From: Parus major
Taxonomy: Eukaryota; Chordata; Aves; Passeriformes; Paridae
NCBI RefSeq assembly: GCF_001522545.3
Contig: NC_031770.1
Span: forward strand, 93,348,851 to 93,412,850
Direction: 5' to 3'
Length of the DNA stretch: 64,000 nt
Numbering within the stretch: the first letter of the stretch is position 1; each line of letters starts with the position of its first letter. The notes beneath the pieces are model-generated. The model worked only from the letters and a program-made list of their open reading frames with translations. It searched no databases and was not told the DNA's origin. Position numbers and translations under genes: made by a program. Positions 27,045-39,869 of the stretch are shown in pieces.

Positions 27045-27960
27045 GAAACAAAATATATCAAGAACCTTAATGTACACAAATCCATGGAACCTGATGGAAT
27101 ACATTTGTAGGTCCAGAGGGAGCTGGTGGAGGAAGTGGGTCAGTTACTATATAGCATACTTGAGAAGTTATGGCAATCTAGTGGAGTCCCCACTGACTGG
27201 AAAATGGAAAACATGGCCCCATTTTCAAAAAAAGGAAATAAAGAATACCAGGGATCTGCAGTCTGGTCAGTCTCATCTCTGTGCCAGGCAGGATCATGAA
27301 GCCAATCCTCTTGGAAACTATACCAAGGCTAGTGAAAAATAAGGAGGGGGATTTGGGACAGCCAACATGGCTTCACTAAGGCCAAATCATGCCTGACAAA
27401 TTTGATGACTTTCTATGACAGTGTTGCAGCATTGGTGAATGAGGGAAAAGTGTCTGATGTCATCTATGTGGACTTGTGCAGAGAATCTGCACAATATCCA
27501 TGTCTTTAAATTGGACAGACGTGGATTTGGCAGATAGCTCATTCAGTAGGTAAGAAATTGCCATGTATGACATGCAAAGAATTATGGTCAGTGGGTTGAT
27601 GTCCAAGTGGAGGCCAGTGATAAGTGATGTTCCTGAGGGGTCAGGGTTGGGAGCAGGCCTGTTTACCATCATTGCTGGGGATGTGGACAGTGGGATTGAG
27701 TGCACCCTCTGCAAGTTTGTAGATGGCACCAAATTGTGTGATACTGTCAACAAGCTGGAGGGAAGGGATGCCATCCAGAGGGACCTTGACAGGACAGAGG
27801 TGAGCCTGTGTGAACCTCATGAAGTTCAACAAGGCAAAAGTGCCAGATCCTGCAGCTGGGTCATGGCAGTCCCAAGCACAAGTACAGAATGGGTGGAGAA
27901 TGGATTGGAAACAGCCCTGCTGAGAAGGATTCAAGGGTGTTGATACACAACAAGAACCAT
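27045..27960 (+). mobile_element. CR1 LINE, reverse-transcriptase region fragment
   Basis: This stretch resembles the reverse-transcriptase part of CR1 ORF2 in + orientation. Landmarks are CCACTGACTGGAAAATGG (usual PTDWK-like segment), CAAATCATGCCTGACAAATT, ATCTATGTGGACTTG, GTAGATGGCACCAAATTGTG and ATGAAGTTCAACAAGGCAAA. The coding frame is broken by stops and indels, so no active enzyme is encoded. It lacks the CR1 3' tail and follows an independent CR1 3'-end fragment by about 130 bp in the same orientation. Confidence 0.88.
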
Positions 27961-30749
27961 TGGTCTGCACATCAGAGGTCGGCTGACTTGAGAAAATCCC
28001 CACCACCACCAGTGCTTTCATATCTGTAAGACAAATTTGGAGGGGAGTTGGTTTTTAAATTTCAGTTATCTGTGTTCTTGCTCATTTTGAAGATGTTTCC
28101 TGTCATTTGGGAACAATGCTTCTGTAATTAAAGCTGATTGGTGTTTTTTTAACTGTTAAGCAGTTAAAATTTTATTGAACTATAAGGTACTTATATGCAA
28201 AATTCTATCTCTAGCTTTTTATTTTAGCTTCATTTTTATTAGGGGAGGAGTGAGGGAAACTGGAACAAACAATTATTTCTTCTCAGTCAAGGTCAAGAGG
28301 AAAATCCGTTCTTTTTGTTTATATTTATAAAAGATTCTGCAAGTGTTTTGTGAAATTCCTCTACTTAGCTAGAGAATTTTGTTTCACCAGTTGTCAATGC
28401 TCTTTGGAAATACTTGTGAAGGTCTGCTGAAACATAGTCCAAATATAAATTTCTGGAAATCTCATTTCATACATGCTGAGCAGTGACTTTTTAGGGATTA
28501 GCTGCTTAACTACACAATGGTATTGAACGTGCTGGTTCTCACTGCAGGTGTACAGCAAGAACGCCCTGTAATTGCTCATTTTGCTTGCTAAGACTCTGTC
28601 ATGTGGCTTGTTCTAGCTGGCAGAGAGTGGTTTCTGTGCTCCAGAGCCCTGCTGGCCTAGCAGTTGGGAAGTAGAAGAGTCTAGCAGGAATATAATACAA
28701 GTACCAGTACCCACTCCTAATGCAGTCAGGGTGAAGTTCTAACATATTTGGATCTCTTGCTTTGTAAACTGCTTGTCTGTATCTCTAACTCTGTGACCCA
28801 AATCTTGTTATTATTCTTTGACTTGATTGAATTCCATGTTTTTTTGTCACTCCCATTTTAAGACAATCTGTATTAACCACATCCATCTGATGCACAAGTT
28901 TTCCTGTTTTCAGTTAAATTTGCAACATCTTCTTCTTTAGTATGTATCTGCATACTTTTTTGGGGTGTAATACACTTTTGAAATTTGCTTTTAGGATTAA
29001 GCTATTTTAGTTTATAGAGTGGACTCTTTGGTTGTTCATTTATAAGTCTTTCCCTGTTTACCTATTATGGGAAGATAGGAGTCATCAACAAATTCATCAG
29101 AGTTTGTTGATGAGGTGAAAACTGGTGTCCTTAAAGTAATATTTTGTAATAATACCTATCAGTTTTGGAGACTTCCAATTTAAGGGGTCCTGACCAGTTC
29201 TGGGGCATTTTATAAAGTTAACTAGCAGTAGACATTTGTTCCCTGTTTTATCTAAAGAAAGAAAAATTGCAGTCAACATATACAATTTGTATAGAGTTAA
29301 TTCTATTAATTGAATCAGTACAGGTAACAGCTGAAGTCTTACTGTGAAGGTTGAGAGTAAAGTGAAGTTTAGGGGTTTGGTGGGAGCCATATTGTATGTA
29401 CAAAGCTCCGATTATGGAAGAAAGGTGATAGATGACTACAGTTTTCAGAGGGTGCTTCACATGTCATAATAGTTGCTGCTACTAAAAAGGTGCTATTGCC
29501 CCTAAATTCCACATGCTTTATCTTTAATGAATTGATTCTTAGCACTAACCTAAAAGAATGCAAAAAATGAGGCAGATAGATTTCTGCTGGCTTAAGTAGT
29601 TGAACGGGTTTTCCACAGCATCACACAGGTACAAATCCATAGCGTAAGGAAGGGCAGTATCAGTGAGCAGGCAGTGAACTGCCTTGACCCTTTTCAGCAG
29701 CAGTATCTGATAAACCAGATCTGGCACCTTGTGATGCTCTGTCTCTGGGGATCTGCCTGACAGATGGACACTGATACTGAAGCACTGGCAAAGCAGAGGG
29801 GTGAGGAGTGAGTAGGAGAAACAGCAGACAGCTTGACCAGGGATACAGACCGCATCCTTTGCATGATGTTCTAGGAGGGACTGCTTGTACTCCCAGTTTC
29901 AGAAGATTCACTAACTAAATGGCAGCTTTCTCATGGTGGGAAAAATGTACTTCATAAGCTAGAAGGAGCTGAAGGAAAAGAATCTGTGCTCTGGGCATGA
30001 GCTCTTAAGATACCAGTTGGAACAGACCGTGATGGCTTTTCAATAATTTGCCAGTTGATGGATTAATATGTATGTTTAATTTTGGTTCTTACTGATTCTT
30101 TTAGGTGATTGCACAGGGCATTGCTGCACAGGTTTTCACAACCCAAAGTGGAAGATACAGGAGAAAATTTATTAATTACTGTTCTGATAGGCATACTCTT
30201 CGCTGTCATAGTCAAACTGCTATGAGACCAGTCTGTGTTTCTACTTCAGAGAATACTGAAATGCCATCTTGAGAAGTTTCTGCTTTGTTTCTCATTGACA
30301 TTTTTGTAAACTAGTAGGCTGCAGCATCCAATGTGGTCCTGTAATTCTAACATCTGATGTTACAGTTGTAGTCAGTAATAGTGCTTTCTTCCTTAATAGT
30401 GGTCTCCTTTTCTTTTTTTTAGCTGTCCCGTGAGCATTGCACAGAATTTTTTTTGTAACCTGGTTTTGAGTGTACACTTGGTTCTGTCAGTCAACTTTGA
30501 TTTTCAAAGATCACCTACTCCAAGCTCAAGCCCAAGCCATCAGGCAGAGAAAGAAGCAAAGGTGGCAGGAGGCATGAACATGATATTCTTGTAAAACCTC
30601 AAGCGTTAAAAGGAGGCATACTAGAGGTGGAAACAGGGTCAAGTATAGAAACTCTTTGAATATGCAGGGGTGGGGTTAGGAAGGGTTAAACCCACCTAGA
30701 GTGAAATCTGGTGAGCAATAAGAAAGGTTTCTGCTTGTACACCAGCAGC

Positions 30750-31045
30750 AGAGAGAATGTGAAGATGGAGCCTGACTCTTCTCAGGGTGCTCAGTGAACA
30801 GGCAAGAGGCAATTGACACAAACTGGAATAGAGACATAGAATTTAAAATTAAGATAAATAGTTTTTACCATGAGGGTTTTCAAGCCCTGGAACAGGTCCT
30901 GGAGAGGTTATGGATTGTCCAGCTGTGGAGCTACTCAAAACCTGGCTGTCCATGGTCCTTAGCAATCTGCTGAGGGTGACCCTGCTTTGAGCAGTGGGGT
31001 AGGACTAGATGTCTCCAGAGGTCTTTTCCATCTGTAAGTTTTGTG
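30750..31045 (+). mobile_element. CR1 LINE, 3' end fragment
   Basis: + orientation. It begins around GAAGATGGAGCCTGACTCTT and AAGAGGCAATTGACACAAAC, continues through GTCCAGCTGTGGAGCTACTC, and ends at AGAGGTCTTTTCCATCTGTA. The final octamer repeats are degraded. Internal deletions relative to the usual CR1 3' end and loss of the tail suggest an older copy than the one at 39.9 kb. Confidence 0.8.
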
Positions 31046-32533
31046 AACTCTGAATGTTGAATTATTTATTTTTCCAATGACACAGGGAAAAATAGTTTAA
31101 ACTTTTTGAGTTACATTTATAAACCTTCTAGAAAATTTTAGGAGTAGTACTTTTGTGTAGAGTTAGATCATAAAAATGAAATACAGAAGTTCTGCTGGTG
31201 GATTGATGCTTTAAGACTATATCAGTACTGTGTTTTCATACTTTGCATAACTTTAATAGTTTTACATAAAACATGTCTCCAGTGTGGTGAGGAGTCAGCT
31301 TACTGAAGTGTCATCTTTACTTACGGACCTTCCTTTGACATCCATTGCAAGGAATGTGCTGGGATATGGGTCATTCTCCAGGTGCTCTGTAAGGCTGTAA
31401 AAGTGATTCCCAGCTGATTTAGATTCTGGAAATCTGTGACTGTTGCAACAGGAGATAGTGTTCAGGGAGAGCATAACATGGCTGGGGCCTCTTCCCCTAA
31501 CATCAAGAATCATGTGTACCCCTTTAAATAGTAGGTATTCACTTATGGATCTCCTGTCTGAATTTATCTAATTCTTCTTGTGATGGTTCCCAGCACTTTT
31601 TGGTACATCTGCTGCATGTCAAACTGATGGTTCCAGGGAATGGTGACTTCTTGATCTCCTTCCTGAGTTGTACCTACCAGCTGATACGTTTGTAACTGTT
31701 CCAGCTGCACTTGTCAGTAGGTTAAAAGTATTTAAAGAACTTTTAAATGAAACATGGAAACGCAGCAGTTTACTCTGAGGAATTTCGTTATTATGTGGCA
31801 GCTGCATGACAGCAGTAGTCAAAAAACAAGATTGTTGTCTGAAAAACAGTTCAGTAGTTACAAAAAAGCTTCTAGAAGTGTGAAATATGTATTTGACCTC
31901 CTCCTTCACTAAGGTTTAAATTCTGGAGTATGCTACCACTGGGAAGACAATCAAGAGTGAGCTGTTAGCTCCTGGTCGGTGGAGTGAAAAGATGTTTCAG
32001 GAGATGGGTGCTGGTGTAGAAGAGGAGGCTTAGGAATGGTAGGCAGAGGTTCTGGTTTTACTCTTGCACTTCCTGGTTTATTTCAGCCTAGTCTGTTTAA
32101 TATGTAGTAGGCTTTGTGCAATGAGTTATATCACATATTGGCAAAATAAGGTTTACTTGGACACTGGTGTTCTTATGCAGATTATCCTGACAGCATTTCC
32201 TTTGGAAACCCCAAATAAGTAAGTACTGGAAGTGTATCTTAAATGTTAGGTGTACATTTCTCGTAAGGACTAGTTGAGAGAAGACTCAATCAGTTATTAG
32301 CCTTGCATGTACCTACCAAATGCCATGGACATGAAAATATGGAAGGAATAGTACAATGTGTACATAGATAGTGATTTACATACAGATAGAGTGCTATCTA
32401 CTTGTCAATGAATAGAAGTTTTTTCATTATTATTCTTAAAGATATTTGTGAATCAGAATTGGAGAAATGAAATTTAAAATGAAAAGAAATCTTAAGTTAA
32501 AAAGTATAGAAAGCTTCTGGCTAGATATAGGTA

Positions 32534-32564
<31 letters not shown>

Positions 32565-33024
32565 CTTTGGAGCATTTCTTGGGTATCCAGACAGTGCAGC
32601 AAAGGTTGGGATTGCATTGGTGAAGTGTGTATGATGATCTAGATTAAAGAAGGTGTATGTGCATGTTTATCCTTTTTGTTCCATTGAATGTGTGTGTATA
32701 AATGCTTCTCTCCAAGCATTTCATCAATGTTGTTCTTTAAAGGCACATATAATTTAAATTAAGCCTGTTTTATGTCTTAAATTGCTATCTGAAAACTAGT
32801 AACAAGGTGGTTCTATTTTTTGTAATCAGCGAATTTATTAGGTGGGAATGACTTGATGAAACATCATTTTTGAAAGGAGACTATCTATAAATTGCATCAT
32901 CCAGTTTAAAGGGAAGAAAAAGTTATTAAGTGCAGCTTGTAGCTGTGTTTTTGCCCATGGAAGCAAAGGTTCTTTCCCAAAAAGGCCTGAAATAATAGAA
33001 TTCAAGTAAGATAACAGATGATAG

Positions 33025-33315
33025 TCATGGAGTGGGTTGGGTTGGGTGGGACCTTAAAAATCTAGTTCCAACCCTCTTGCCATAGGCACGTGCCATCTTC
33101 CACTAGACCTGATTGCTCAAAGTCCCATCCAACCTGGCCTTGAACAATTCCAGGGATGAGGCATCAACAACTTCTCTGGGCAACCTGTTCCAGTGCCTCA
33201 GCACCCTCAAAGTAAAGAATTTCTAATATTTAGAAATTCTAATAATTACCCTCCTTCATCTAAAGGCCATTCTCCTTTGTCCTATTAGTGCATGCCCTTG
33301 CCAAAACCTCATGCT
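33025..33315 (-). mobile_element. CR1 LINE, 3' end fragment, inverted
   Basis: Minus orientation. The 3' end faces left as GGTTGGGTGGGACCTTAAAA, followed by AGTTCCAACCCTCTTGCCAT, CCATCCAACCTGGCCTTGAA and GGGCAACCTGTTCCAGTGCC, which are standard reverse-complement CR1 landmarks. A duplicated TTTCTAATATTTAGAAATTC segment follows near 33215. It lies in TDRP intron 1, about 850 bp before exon 2, and has no coding capacity. Confidence 0.88.
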
Positions 33316-34162
33316 TGTCTTGACAACTGTGGTTTTTTTGTGTTATTATACTTCATAATGTATCATATATTTTTTTAATATAGTCAAGTAACACTGACAG
33401 ACTATCACTGCCATTCTTGCTGGATCCTGTGATGAAGAGCAGCAACTTTTTGAGCAAATTCTGTGCTCAGCACACGTGTGTGTTTTTGCGAGTATGCTAT
33501 CAAAATAGAAATAACCTATACCTAGTTATTTCACCTTGAGGGAGGGAGAATCAAACCTTTATTAAAGTTAAAAAAGGAATCTATGCTGAATGTTTAGTGG
33601 TCACAGTAAATGTAGAGAACACACTGTAGTGCACCAGTGCCACATATTTACTGCACTGGTGAGCCAGTGCTCTTACCCTTCTTGATTGAACGGCTGGAAG
33701 TTGATGTTTAGTGGTTACAGAGAGGGACAATATGTGTAATACAGGTTCAGTCTGAAGAGTTTCATAATGCATGTGGGTGTCCTCTGTTGTGACTCTTTCT
33801 AGACATGACAATTCGCTTCATTTCTTATTTACTGAAGCCCTTTAGACTGTCTTTAAAGCTGCCTAGATTCCTTTTGTACTGTGATACGTTAAAGCGTAGC
33901 CCAGCTGTACTCAGTGACAATCACAAAACCACCAAGCATTTGTGTTGTTGGCTCAGCAAGGAAGAGCTCTTGCTGCAGTAACTGGACCAGCTCTTTTCCC
34001 AAGCACGGCCATCCTCTGCAGCTCTCTGGAGTCGCTCGCTGCCAGCAGCACCACATGCAGGAGACACAGCGATGGCTGCCTGCCAGCCCCAGCGTCAGCA
34101 GTGGCAGTGCCACTCCGTGCTTTAAGTCTGTCACACTGATGAGAATTTACTTCTCTCTGTAG

Positions 34163-34266
34163 GTTCAAGGTGCCAGTTTTCGGGGTTGGAAGGAAGTGAC
34201 GTCTATGTTCAATAAAGATGATGAACAGCAATTGCTAGCAGGATGCAAGTCTCCAAAATCCAAAGG
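34163..34266 (+). CDS. TDRP: TDRP coding exon 2
   Basis: 104 bp between acceptor TTCTCTCTGTAG (AG at 34161-34162) and donor GG|GTGAGTG (GT at 34267). It continues the exon 1 frame at phase 0 and leaves in phase 2. The product reads VQGASFRGWKEVTSMFNKDD, then EQQLLAGCKSPKSK and the first two bases of a Gly codon. The SFRGWKEVTS-FNKDDEQ block is the most recognisable part of the TDRP family and fixes the identification. Exact joining to both neighbours without frameshift supports a functional gene. Confidence 0.96.
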
Positions 34267-36491
34267 GTGAGTGAAACCATTTGGTCTATCTGCTATTAAA
34301 ATACACCCTCTGGAATGGAAAATAGGTGTGCAAAGTAATGGGGCTGGATGCTGAGAAACAGCAGTGTCCAATTGCTGGAAGTCAAATTGACACAGAAAGG
34401 TTTATGGGCAAAGCTATATATATACATTAAGCTTACAATGAATGAGGCATGCTGTATTAGGAAAGGACAGATGATGTTTTTAGCATTTTTAGGTTTGTCT
34501 GGAAGCAAATGGAATTTAGCTGTGTAATAATTTTTTAACTGTAGAAAAGTAGTAAAGCCTTGTGAGTAAAAAGGTCATTCACTTTCCTCTTAGGGATTAA
34601 TTATGGTTGAATTTACAAATTCCCTTTTTTACATGCTTTACTCTCTCTTTTGAAGTCTTACTACACCTAGAAAGGTTAAGTGCTGTACTAGGATGTGCAA
34701 GTTTTCCCTGTTGGCACTGAGCTGTGTTTTGGCACAGCTGTGTGCCGGTAAGGTCAGAGCAGGTCCCTGGACAGAACACGTTTCCAGGACAGACCATCTT
34801 CCTACTGCAGCTATCTGTAGGCTACATGTGCTACCTCACTACTTTGGTTACAAACCAAGTGTACCACATAGCAGTAGATCTGCTCCTGCCAAACGTTAGC
34901 TTTGATAAAACTTGCTGTAGCAGGCTTTGTCTCTAGTTTACATTGAAGTAAATGTGTTTCAGAATGAAAGTGTATATATATATATATAGACATGTAGGGG
35001 GTATATGTAGATAAATAAACAATTTAGAATATAAATCCATATATTTTATTTCCATTTGAGCCTGTTCCATAAAACTTCCCGAAAGTTCCCTGCCACTATC
35101 CCTGTGCAATTTTATGGGTGTTATTAAGATGCTAGGCTCCTGTAATAATGTTTTGCAGTTGATGCTGAATATAAGAATCAAGTAATACAGTGAAGAGAGC
35201 AGAAGTATGGTAACAGAGTTACCACCAATGTAGAAAGCTATTTTGGTATTACTAAAGAGAACTGTCTGTTTTTTAAGTTTAGGATATTTTCCTTTAATTA
35301 TATACCATGATTTTTACTTTTAAAGACACATGCAGCTTATAAGTGTGCTGTTTACAATACAAGAAAAATATTTGGAGTCTGTGGCTGATTTTAGCAAGAC
35401 GAAAGTTCTGAGAAATCATAAATTCAAAATCCAGTAAAGGAAAAGTGATTTTTAAAGGTATTGGTTGAGTTGCTTCTGTTTAAATATGACAGAGCTGGGC
35501 TTTCATTAATGAAACAAAGCTTTTTTAATATAAAGGTTAAAAAGAGATTCAATGGTGAGTTTAGCTGTGGCCAAGGAATTGATATGCTACTACAGATTAT
35601 GTTTTCAATTTGCTTTTTAGCTCATTGAACCCTAAAGGTTCAATGTCTTTCACCCTGGTGTTCAAGCTTCCCTTGTGGTGTGATATTTTATTATATACAT
35701 AATCCCACATATAAAGTTATGCATAAACATTTGACATTCTGTAATTTAAATATTTCACATTGCAAAATTTTTCAGGTTGAAGATTCTTAATGGGATAAGA
35801 GAAGTAATAATATGAGTAGCCTTTCAAATATCTGAGAGAGAACTTACAGTTATTTTTTAGGTTTGGGAGGGGAATTTTGTGAGTTCTTACCAGAAATATA
35901 AAACAGCTGTTTTCATGTTATTGTGTGGATCTTTATGAAAATGTTAATAAAAAACCTGGTATCTTTAAAGTTCTAATACTGTGCACATCAACTATTTTAG
36001 GGTATAAGTTTTAACTGGCAAGGTGGTAACAGGTGTATGAAACTGTGTAACATAGTGTTAAAGCTGGTGTTAGAACATTTTCATACTCCTTCTACTGCCA
36101 TACTCCTAGTTTTTTTAAATTTGTTTTTGTTTGTTTGCTTTTTTTTGGTTAGAGTCCTAAATTGTTCAAATGCATCCCAAAATACTTTGTACGTTTCCAA
36201 AGGCAGCTCTGTGGAATTCACCCTAGAGGAATGGGGTTGGGATGGTGGTGTGTCAATTCTCTTGTAATAGAAAATGACCATTATCAGTCCTCTTTTGATA
36301 TATCATTGCAAGATTCTGTCATGTTTAGGTTCATGTGCATGTGAGAGTGTTTTTCCTGAAGCTGACAGCAATGGATGTGCTGCCACAGGCTGATGATTTG
36401 TGAACATTCATCACAATTGAATGTTTATTAATAACTACTAAGTACATTGTTAAATGAAGGAATTAATCACCACATCATTGTTATTTTCTAG
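34267..36491 (+). other. TDRP: TDRP intron 2 (2.2 kb)
   Basis: The intron runs from GTGAGTG at 34267 to TTTTCTAG at 36491. It is AT-rich and contains a (TA)8 microsatellite at 34973-34988. I see no gene or recognisable transposable element inside it. Confidence 0.9.
34973..34988. repeat. (TA)8 microsatellite
   Basis: Eight uninterrupted TA dinucleotides in TDRP intron 2, with GTG before and GAC after. Confidence 0.9.
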
Positions 36492-36837
36492 AACAAACCT
36501 AAAATTAAAGGAGGAGATGAAGTCTGAAAAGAAGCCAGGTTTTTGGGACAGTTTGGTGATAAAGCAGAATGTTCCATCTAGGAAACCAGATGAGATTGAG
36601 GGATGGGAACCACCACAGATTACCACTGCTGACTCTACCAGTGATGCAGCAACTCCTTTAAGTGACTATACAGCCTGGTCAGGCTGGGAAGATGAAACCA
36701 AAGGCTCCACAAAATACACAAACCTGGCCAGCTCAGGAAACAGTTCCAGGTGGAGTATTAAATCAGCTGGAAAGCTGGTTAGTATTAGACGTCAAAGCAA
36801 AGGTAACCTTACTGACAACTGGGAAGAGCTAGAATGA
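36492..36837 (+). CDS. TDRP: TDRP coding exon 3 and stop
   Basis: The last coding exon follows acceptor TTTTCTAG and completes the split Gly codon. It starts GTNLKLKEEMKSEKKPGFWD, continues with SRKPDEIEGWEPP, and ends with the conserved blocks WSGWEDETKGSTKYTNLASS, NSSRWSIKSAGKLVSIRRQS and KGNLTDNWEELE, then TGA at 36835-36837. With exons 1 and 2 the coding sequence is 558 bp, or 185 residues, about the known mammalian length. The basic VSIRRQSKG segment near the end could contribute to nuclear localisation (inference). No frameshift or missing segment is visible, so the gene looks intact. Confidence 0.96.
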
Positions 36838-38055
36838 TACTGGTAGTGTGAAATACTTTATATATAAGAAGAAAACAGTTCCATGATTTACTCACATGTT
36901 TAAACCAAAATCAAATCTGCTCAATATTGCACCTTTATACAGTACTTTGTTTTATTCAGATTGTTACAAATTTTTGCTCACCTGATAGTAAATTTTCTTA
37001 TTACATTGTTAATAGCTATGTTTTCCACACTGAAAAAAAAAGTAGAGAATCTATTTTGTGCCTATATTTCACATTCAGACTCTGCAGTATGCCAGATTGT
37101 TGGTTTTACCAAAAAAAAAATGTAATTCCTTAGTGAATGTATACACTGGTTGTAAATTTGACTGCCTTATGAAGGAACTTCCACTAGCTTGAGGTCCTGC
37201 TTATTTTCTTGTATTTGAGAGCCATTCAGAATTTTAGTTTTGATGCTGTCCTTTTTTAACTAAGAATACCAATGTGTTGCTTGCAGGGAGAGTGCTTGTA
37301 CTGTTTTCCAAATCTTCGGCCTCAGCATATGCTTCAGCTTGTGCATACAAGATGCTTACTGTCACATTGTGCTGTACTCTGTGTTACATGGGAAAATACA
37401 TTCTGATGTCATTCCTGCCATTACAGATTGTCACCTACAGTTGGGTCAAATGGTTCCAGAAAAAAAACTTCCAGAGTTGGGGTCTTTTTGTGTCTTGGAT
37501 ACTTTTTTTTCCAGTGGGGATTTGTTGTTGTTGTTTGTTGTATTTTGGTTTTGTTGGATTGTTGTTTTTTTTTAATATTGAACTTTTTTTGACAAAGCTA
37601 AGTTTCTCAGTTTTTAAGATGTATGTTATGCCAAAAATAGAAATGATTGAAAATTTGGAAAACAGGATTGAATAAAGAGTAAAATGATCTCGTTATTCTG
37701 GAGGAATATTGAATCTGGATTTAAGAATAAGTTGCTTCTTATGGAAGGGCTTATGTTTTTGTTTTTTTACAACAGCTGATCCTTGTTTTACAAAATCTTT
37801 TTTGGTTTTGACTGTGTTTTTCCTTCCTTCCCACTTCATATGCAATGATTGACTTATACTCTGGCATTTTCAGGGTAGCTGAGTAACTGAGCCATTGCAA
37901 GTATGTGCATGTACACAACTTCTGAAGCATTTTTGTTGAAAAGTTCCATCTTATTAGCTACTGATACTTTGATTTTTTGGTAAAAGAAGGTGAAATGTTA
38001 AACTTGAGATTTGAAATGTATATATGACTAATAAAAGTGCCTCTTTTTAGTATGT
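36838..38055 (+). other. TDRP: TDRP 3' untranslated region (probable)
   Basis: Sequence after the TGA, AT-rich with T-rich runs. The first AATAAA lies at 37671-37676. A stronger candidate end is AATAAA at 38030-38035, followed by a GT/T-rich stretch (GTGCCTCTTTTTAGTATGTT). A further AATAAA lies at 38144-38149. The end shown is an estimate; alternative polyadenylation is plausible. Confidence 0.55.
38030..38035 (+). terminator. TDRP: Candidate TDRP polyadenylation signal
   Basis: A perfect AATAAA with a T/GT-rich downstream element within 30 bases. Competing perfect hexamers are at 37671 and 38144, so the choice is tentative. Confidence 0.45.
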
Positions 38056-39869
38056 TGTCTCTCACTAGTGGTGCAGCTGATGTCAGATCCAAAGTTTCTG
38101 TTTTGTTTATGTGACCCACACAAAGACTACTTTAACATTCATGAATAAAAATCAAACCAAAAGTTCCATGAGGAATGAACAGTAGGCCTTTTCTCTCCTG
38201 ATTGTTAAACTGGTGTAATAGAACTGAAACTTGACTGTCTAGCAATATGGCCAGTGCAGTCAGAAGATGAAGCTAGCATGTTAGAGAAAATCAGCATTTT
38301 TACAAGAAAGTACAGATCTTTATATAACAGATGTCTTGTAAACATATTTTTGCAAGAAGCTTATGCTGATGAAAAGGGATGCATGCACTTTTTTTCTAAG
38401 CTTGTTTCTGTTATGCCACATTACTCCTCCCTTAGCGCTCTTTCTCTTCTCTCCTCCAATTAATGTAGAGTTTTCTGGCTTGCAGTTCCTGCATAGCTTT
38501 TTTTGGAGATTCCTGCTGAGATGTGCCTGGAGGGAAACTGTAGCAAAATGGTTTTAGTTGGTTGGTTTTTTTTCCCCAATATTGATAGGATGCTAAAAGG
38601 CATTGTTCTTAAGTTTACAAAAAAGAATGGTGATGTTTTGTGTGACAAAACAGAATCTTGCAACTGACAAATATACTTGTAAAGTTTGCATTAGATATTA
38701 AAAAGTATTTACAGAGGAGAAAAGGTTAGGATTTATATTGCATTGTTTAGTCTGTGAGTAAACTCTGTTTTTACCTTGGGCAAGTATGTATGCTGAGGTT
38801 ATTTATAGGAATGAATTAGTATTCTTGGGTAAAGTATGCTGCATTTTATAGTTTATGGAGTACCCTCTAAGGCATGAGCTAGTATTTAATTTGGTTGTTG
38901 GTGCTGATCTGAAAGTACAGTAAAAGGTCTGTTAGCAGCCCTTAATATTTTGCTCTCAAAGATGAACTGAGAACTTTTAATTTCCCTCCTGAAGAAACTA
39001 TTTATACTGTGACCAGTAAGGGTTTTGCCTTGCACATTATACTGTCAAGTGCCTGTTTCTCACCTTGATGATGTGTTTGATGCACAGCTTAACTGCAATC
39101 TTTTTCAATTTGTTTTTAGATGTATGATAAAAAATATGCTCACAAATCTGAAGCCTATTATAAAACAAAAGTGGGAAATTGAGACATGTAAAATTCCACT
39201 TTCACTCCTAGTGATAAAAGTTTTGGTGTGCTTTTTAAGTGATATTTCCTCATAAATAACCATTTTAAGGATCAACATTATTAAATTTAATATAATTTAT
39301 TGTTATGCTTTAATAATGTATTTGTCTGTCGAGAACTCACTGGTGTGAGCTTTCCTTCTCTCATGTTTATAAATGTGTCTGAATTTTCAGAATGGGGTCC
39401 TTTCATCTTTTACCTTTATTAGATGCTTAACTACATTAAATGTTGAGAGCTTAAGCTATACACAGCTCCATATGTGGAATAAGTGTAGAATATGTCCCTT
39501 AATATTTGTTTTGAAATTGCTTTTCAATCTATGTGAAATGTTTTAGAAGAAGGTAGCATTATGATTGTATGATAAGATTGCACAAAATAAAACATAGTTT
39601 CTATTGCTTTCTCTTAGCCAATATGCATGATTGTTGGCGTGGTTTTAACGGGAATTAAAAGCTTTGCGTGGCTGTTACTTAGTCACTTAGCTCTGAGCAA
39701 AATTCTTTCTGAATATTTTTATTTATTAGCATCATTTGCAAAAAGAAAAGTAGTATTTTCCATATGAATAAAGATTTAGTTTGAACTGAAGCACCTTATT
39801 CTTTGACTTTTTTTTGGTCCTATTTTCTTTATTTTCTATTCACATGTTATTCATGTGAATATGTTTACA

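Larger units (their letters stand above)
12708..34162 (+). other. TDRP: TDRP intron 1 (21.5 kb)
   Basis: The intron runs from GTAGGA at 12708 to CTCTGTAG at 34162. It is mostly AT-rich unique sequence. It holds the CR1 fragments listed separately, T-rich tracts (about 20693-20730 and 32535-32568) and an A16 run at 15541-15556. About 13640-14130 is GC-richer and contains a perfect 10-bp stem with 8-nt loop at 14075-14102 (arms CTCCTGACTG and CAGTCAGGAG); I do not recognise this stretch. Elsewhere, apart from one possible decayed coding stretch near 17 kb, I see no gene. Confidence 0.85.

Noticed and set aside
29660..29911. Minus-strand frame with a Leu-rich run resembling a signal peptide
   Set aside because: It lies inside TDRP intron 1, matches no family I know, and the hydrophobic run alone is weak evidence.
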